Shown: one piece after another, positions 61,101-64,000 of the stretch
Numbering within the stretch: position 1 is the stretch's first letter
Layout of the letters: each line of letters starts with the position of its first letter
From: Cololabis saira
Lineage: Eukaryota > Chordata > Actinopteri > Beloniformes > Belonidae
Assembly: GCF_033807715.1 (NCBI RefSeq)
Contig: NC_084610.1
Location: forward strand, 4,831,769 to 4,895,768
Direction of reading: 5' to 3'
DNA: 64,000 bases
Program-made: the position numbers and the translations under genes
The notes under the pieces: generated by a model
The model's database searches: none
Told to the model about the DNA's origin: nothing
Seen by the model: only the letters and a program-made list of their open reading frames with translations

Positions 61101-64000
61101 TTTTTTCACAAAATTTTGACAATTTCCTTGAAATTTCGACTTTTTTCTCAACATTTTGATTTTTTCTCGAAATTTTGACTTTTCTCAACATTTGGACTTT
61201 CTTCTCGACATTTCGACTTTTTTCTCGACATTTTGACTTTTTTCTTGACATTTCGACTTTTTTCTCAACATTTCGACTTTTTTCTCAACATTTCGACTTT
61301 TTTCATGAAATTTTGACAATTTCCTCAACATTTCGACTTTTTTCTCAACATTTCGACTTTTTTCTCGAAGTGCATAATGAAAAAAAAAAAATCTTCCCCC
61401 AGTTATAACTAACATAGATACATGCAGCATGTGTTGTCTTCATTCTAAGGCTTATACAAAACTTTTCATTTTTTGCGGCTCCAGACATTGGTTTTTGGTC
61501 CAATATATTTCAACATTTTTGGTTGCCGACCCCTGGTATAGCCAGTATTGTTAACACATTTTAGTCAACACATAGTTAAACAAGGATCCTTAGATTGACC
61601 CAAAAGTCAATATTTGTTGGTTGCGGTCACTGTCTACTCGATTCAGAGGTGTTCCTCCGGCGTATCTGTGCACACCTAAACTAACTGCAACAACGTCAAC
61701 AGGGTTGCATTGGCGATGTCACCTTTGGCTGGGCAGCATGGTGATGCGGGGAATCTCCGGCTGCAAGGCGGCCGAGCTGGTGACGTGGCTGGAGAAACGC
61801 CGCTGCGACGACACCCTGGGAATGAAGGCCTCGTGTTCGCTCACGATGCTGGGAATACTCATGGAGTCGTCTAGTTTGGACAGAGAGGAGGAGAGTGAGT
61901 TGGAATGAAAAATGAGATGGAGCAGAGAATAAAAAGGGAAATGCTCCTGACTCTCTTCGTCGTCCTCGTCGGTGCGGCTGAGGGTGTCCTGCGATGGCTG
62001 CCGTGACGGTTGGCTGTCCTGCTCCCACACCGTGCCGGTACCCGTGTTGGAGCGGGACATGGTGGCCAGACTGAGGCGATAAGCTGATGTGGACGTGCCC
62101 ACCGTGCTGATGGACGTCTTGCCCTGGTACGCTGTTGTATGGCAGCAATTTCAACACGATAAGACGGCCGTAAATAGAAGAGAAACTGGGATGAACAACA
62201 ATTGATTGTGGGATTTACGGCACATCTGACCAGAGCCGCTGTGCACAGCCTCCTTGAGGATCTTCAGTTCGTTGTTGAATTCTGCAAACAGGGAGCTCTT
62301 GCAGAGCGGTCTGGGGATGAAGCGTCGCTCCAGCTGGTCGGCGATGTGGTGGCGCGCTGTAATCTCCTCCTGGGAGTCAGCTGGCTGGGTCAGCAGCTGG
62401 AAAATAAAGAAAAACACACACAAAACTCTCAAAAGAGAAAAATAAGCCACAATCCCCTGAAGATTTAAAGCCACTAATACCAGTTCTGACCACATAAAAG
62501 CAGTAACTCTACTGGGACAAAGTGGTACTACAAGACATGCCGGACCATCCTCACTCATTAGCACATTACAGGACTGTCTCAGAAAATTAGAATATTGTGA
62601 TAAAGTTCTTCATTTTCTGTAATGCAATTAAAAAAACAAAAATGTCATACATTCATTACAAATCAACTGAAATATTGCAAGCCTTTTATTATTTTAATAT
62701 TGCTGATTATGGTTTACAGTTTAAGATTAAGATTCCCAGAATATTCAAATTTTTTGAGATAGGATATTTTAGTTTTCTTAAGCTGTAAGCCATGATCAGC
62801 AATATAAAATAATAAAAGGCTTGCAATATTTCAGTTGATTTGTAATGAATCCAGAATGTATGACAATTTTGCATTAAGAAAATAAAGGACTTTATCACAA
62901 TATTCAAATTTTCTGAGACAGTCCTGTATTGTTAGCGGCTCCTGCATCAATACTACAGACCTAAATGCCCCTGTGTGGTCAGCAGTGGTATTACTAGACA
63001 GTGTAACTTAAATAATATGCAAATTACACAAACAATAAAACATAAAAAAATCCTCCCTTTAACCCATGTCTTTGGACTACTGCTCACTGCAGATGGTTTT
63101 AGAAGGTGGAGTCTGCATCTTAAACCCAACCCCCACTTTTTTTTTTTTTTTTACAATTTACACTGAGGTACAGAACATGTAGGAAGATGAGAAACCAGGT
63201 GGGACTAAAGATGGGAAAGCTGAGATAATTGTACTCTGATGTGGGTCAGTGATGTCACGACACCCTGAAGATCTGAACGGCTAATTAAACGAACCATTTT
63301 CAGACTGAGGTCGGCTAAGACCTCCAACACCCGGGGAAATTCACTCCAACACAGAAGATGTTAATTTTCATAACGTGGCCTCCTTTAAAGGAAAAGTTGT
63401 AAGAGAAAACGAAAGATAAAACCGGCCATTTACCTTGCACTGTATGAAGGGTCTCAGCAGGACAAAGATGGGGATCCGGGTTCGGACGATGAAGTCTATG
63501 AAGTCCCAGAAGGCCAGGCCGCCCACCTTCCTCAGAGCCATCTCCTTCACCTGCAGGCTCAGCCGATACCACTGGTTCCCCAGGGAGCGCTCGAAGCAAA
63601 CCAACACCACCTTCAGAGCTGGGAGAGAAGACGGTGAGACCCCAAACAAGCAGGAACCCGGAGAGAGTCATAAAACGCAGCCGCGGCTTCTTCGTACCAA
63701 GATAAGCAGCCTGGCTTGTGGACTCTGCTAACCCCTCTCGACGTAAATCCTTCCCCGCGTCTCCAGGTGTGGAGCAGTGAGCCGGAGAGGCGTCCAGCAT
63801 GAAGTTCTTGGTGCGGGAGGTGGAGATGATCCGAGGAGGCAGCAGGATGTTGATGACGGTCTGCAGGAGGAGGAAGATCTCCGGCGGCTCAAGATGGGGG
63901 CTGTCTGCAAAAATAAAAATAAAAAAACATTCATTTTTGCAGTTTTTAAACCAACTGCAGAAGGTCGGCCCTCCTACCTTTGCTTCCAGACCCCACTGTC
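52122..64000 (-). CDS. unc80: UNC80, C-terminal exons (partial; 5' part outside window)
   Basis: UNC80 is the large scaffold of the NALCN sodium-leak channel complex in neurons, linking the channel to UNC79. Coding exons in transcript order: (edge)64000-63978, 63904-63698, 63618-63434, 62396-62231, 62131-61952, 61870-61723, 59160-59104, 57194-57113, 55969-55864, 54459-54275 and 52649-52122 (TGA at 52,124). All junctions are GT-AG and in phase, giving about 621 residues. Landmarks: DSPHLEPPEIFLLLQTVIN, ILLPPRIISTSRTKNFML, KVVLVCFERSLGNQWYRL, GLAFWDFIDFIVRTRIP, TARHHIADQLERRFIPRP, YQGKTSISTVG, MSIPSIVSEHEAF, RRFSSHV, MLPSQSEPNVLDESQG, GARLSTTRRSVQPK, DQKRSVTF, and the C-terminal LDESHV, all in the order of vertebrate UNC80. 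The last exon is unusually long (175 residues) and Pro/Ser/Arg-rich. It runs tail to tail with osbpl11. Confidence 0.96.
52925..53590 (+). mobile_element. L2-type LINE, ORF2 C-terminus and 3' region
   Basis: The plus-strand frame near 52,950-53,170 reads RALRSQSAGLLVVPRVSKC, then APLLWNQLPIW and STFKTKLKTFLFSKAYS, the end of an L2-like LINE polyprotein. It is followed by the LINE 3' region with CTATAGGCCTATGCTGCAG, GGGGGCACC and a CT-rich stretch. It is antisense to unc80 and 5'-truncated. Confidence 0.85.
53740..54250. mobile_element. GGCTGATTTATGGTT family MITE, copy 3 (long)
   Basis: The left end reads TAAGGCTGGATTATGGTTCT then GCAACAAATCGACGC, and the right end CGCAGAACCTTAATTCAGCC then TTA. 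The interior of about 430 bp is not found in copies 1 and 2 and carries tandem CCCACGCCG/CACGCCAC units at 53,800-53,860. This may be closer to the full-length parent element. TTA at the edges fits a 3-bp target site. Confidence 0.75.
54460..55863. other. unc80 intron with two MITE remnants
   Basis: Contains the TACAGGACTGTCTCAG copy at 55,168-55,533 and an AGTATG-type remnant at about 55,590-55,735 (TAAAGTATGTACTGCATACT, TTTGCATACTGCATACTAG). The remainder shows no gene. Confidence 0.55.
55168..55533. mobile_element. TACAGGACTGTCTCAG MITE, copy 4 (unc80 intron)
   Basis: Both ends intact, 366 bp, a long palindrome with mirrored arms and TA edges. Confidence 0.93.
56225..56300. repeat. TGCCCAAGGACACTTC repeat fragment
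   Basis: GTTCAGGATCCTGCCCAAGG then ACACTTCACCG is a recognisable piece of a common fish interspersed repeat. Only the core is present. Confidence 0.5.
56573..57009. mobile_element. hAT-like MITE with CAGAGGTTTTCAACTGG ends (unc80 intron)
   Basis: The left end reads CAGAGGTTTTCAACTGG and the right end CCACCGGTTGACAATCCCTG. Flanks ATCTAAAC (56,565-56,572) and CTCTAAAC (57,010-57,017) agree at 7 of 8 positions. The interior is AT-rich. Confidence 0.85.
57879..58913. mobile_element. hAT element, TAGGGATGTAACGATAC family, copy 2 (unc80 intron)
   Basis: A 1,035-bp element with ends TAAGGGTGTAACGATACAC and TATATTGTTACACCCCTA, flanked by the perfect 8-bp duplication GATACAAG (57,871-57,878 and 58,914-58,921). 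Compared with 42,635-43,396 it keeps an extra block at about 58,275-58,550. No transposase remains. The exact duplication indicates a younger insertion than copy 1. Confidence 0.95.
59810..61002 (-). mobile_element. AAAGCTGCAAGCAGCG family element, copy 2, nested
   Basis: This reverse-complement copy of the 8,741-9,433 element starts GGGCCCGAGCACCTTCAGTG then CGAAAGCCC and ends CATCGCTGCTTGCAGCTTTA. Both ends can fold into short hairpins (GCTGC-TT-GCAGC, and GGGCCCGAGCAC with GTGCGAAAGCCC), with no terminal inverted repeat between ends. At 60,500-60,945 there are four tandem units of about 127 bp, each holding ATAACTTTTGAATGGTTTG and GTGGTGTCAT (unit starts near 60,500, 60,628, 60,755 and 60,882). 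Class unknown. Confidence 0.8.
61040..61370. repeat. Minisatellite, about 21-bp units
   Basis: About fifteen imperfect units of the type TTTTTTCTCGACATTTCGAC in one tandem array. With a unit of 21 bases, all reading frames stay open and repetitive, which explains the long frames here on both strands. Confidence 0.93.
62465..63010. mobile_element. CCACATGGGGGC palindromic MITE with nested insertion (unc80 intron)
   Basis: The left half reads TTAAAGCCACTAATACCAG then TTCTGACCACATAAAAGC. The right half, inverted, reads CCCCTGTGTGGTCAGCAGTG then GTATTACTAG. The TACAGGACTGTCTCAG copy 5 (62,567-62,928) sits inside it, so this element is the older one. Confidence 0.75.
62567..62928. mobile_element. 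TACAGGACTGTCTCAG MITE, copy 5, nested
   Basis: Both ends are present (362 bp) and the palindromic arms mirror each other. Flanking TA at both edges. Confidence 0.93.

Larger units (their letters stand above)
59658..61535. mobile_element. hAT-like element with CAGGGGTC ends, carrying nested insertion and minisatellite (unc80 intron)
   Basis: The outer left end reads CAGGGGTCTTCAACCTGCGG and the outer right end GGTTGCCGACCCCTG. The flanks GTCTAGCC (59,650-59,657) and GTATAGCC (61,536-61,543) agree at 7 of 8 positions. Inside it lie the 59,810-61,002 element and the TTTTTTCTCGACATTTCGAC tandem array, so the outer element is older than the inner one. Confidence 0.85.

Noticed and set aside
61185..61430. 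Lys/Glu/Val repeat protein on the minus strand, or Phe/Thr repeat on the plus strand
   Set aside because: Both are translations of the 21-bp minisatellite; the period keeps every frame open.
61952..62157. Alternative longer exon with a His-rich frame on the minus strand
   Set aside because: That reading is out of frame with the unc80 exon 62131-61952, whose frame is fixed by YQGKTSISTVG and the following TLSRTDE.

Overview
The window is nuclear DNA from a ray-finned fish, most likely a percomorph (spiny-rayed) teleost. The evidence is short spliced vertebrate exons with GT-AG introns, several introns of only about 80 bp, and a dense background of short palindromic DNA transposons and L2-type LINE fragments of the kinds common in fish. 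There is no bacterial or organellar sequence, no tRNA or rRNA gene and no CRISPR array.

Three protein-coding genes can be read exon by exon. (1) On the minus strand at 25,096-30,484 lies a complete eight-exon cytosolic NAD-dependent glycerol-3-phosphate dehydrogenase of the GPD1 family, probably the fish paralogue gpd1c. It encodes 349 residues from the conventional start, or 375 from an upstream in-frame ATG that adds a basic presequence-like extension. (2) On the plus strand at 32,827-44,957 lies a complete thirteen-exon osbpl11 (ORP11, 723 residues), with a 3' UTR ending near a polyadenylation signal at 46,588. (3) On the minus strand from the right edge down to 52,122 lie the last eleven coding exons of unc80, about 621 residues of the C-terminus of the NALCN channel scaffold. 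The rest of unc80 is outside the window. gpd1c and osbpl11 are head to head across about 2.3 kb; osbpl11 and unc80 are tail to tail.

Positions 1-25,000 hold no exon I can recognise. This part is single-copy-looking sequence broken by transposable-element remnants, and could be a regulatory desert or the downstream flank of gpd1c. The introns and gaps to the right hold many non-autonomous elements. Several have exact 8-bp target duplications that place them in the hAT superfamily (14,263-14,985; 40,725-41,402, which keeps a BED zinc-finger remnant; 57,879-58,913). Others are palindromic elements in several copies (five copies of one family at about 31.8, 38.5, 46.9, 55.2 and 62.6 kb). LINE pieces keep recognisable reverse-transcriptase or C-terminal protein motifs.

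The observations most worth following are the basic N-terminal extension on the dehydrogenase, with a weak-then-strong start-codon arrangement; an in-frame alternative start with GC-rich upstream sequence just before osbpl11 exon 7, which would give an ORP11 form without the PH domain; CLEAR-like and X-box-like sites between gpd1c and osbpl11; a proline- and RS-rich tail on unc80; an 81-bp unc80 intron that stays open in frame; and the gpd/osbpl head-to-head pair, which mirrors GPD1L/OSBPL10 of mammals. The genes do not form one pathway. They share themes of lipid and glycerol metabolism (gpd1c, osbpl11) and neuronal excitability (unc80).
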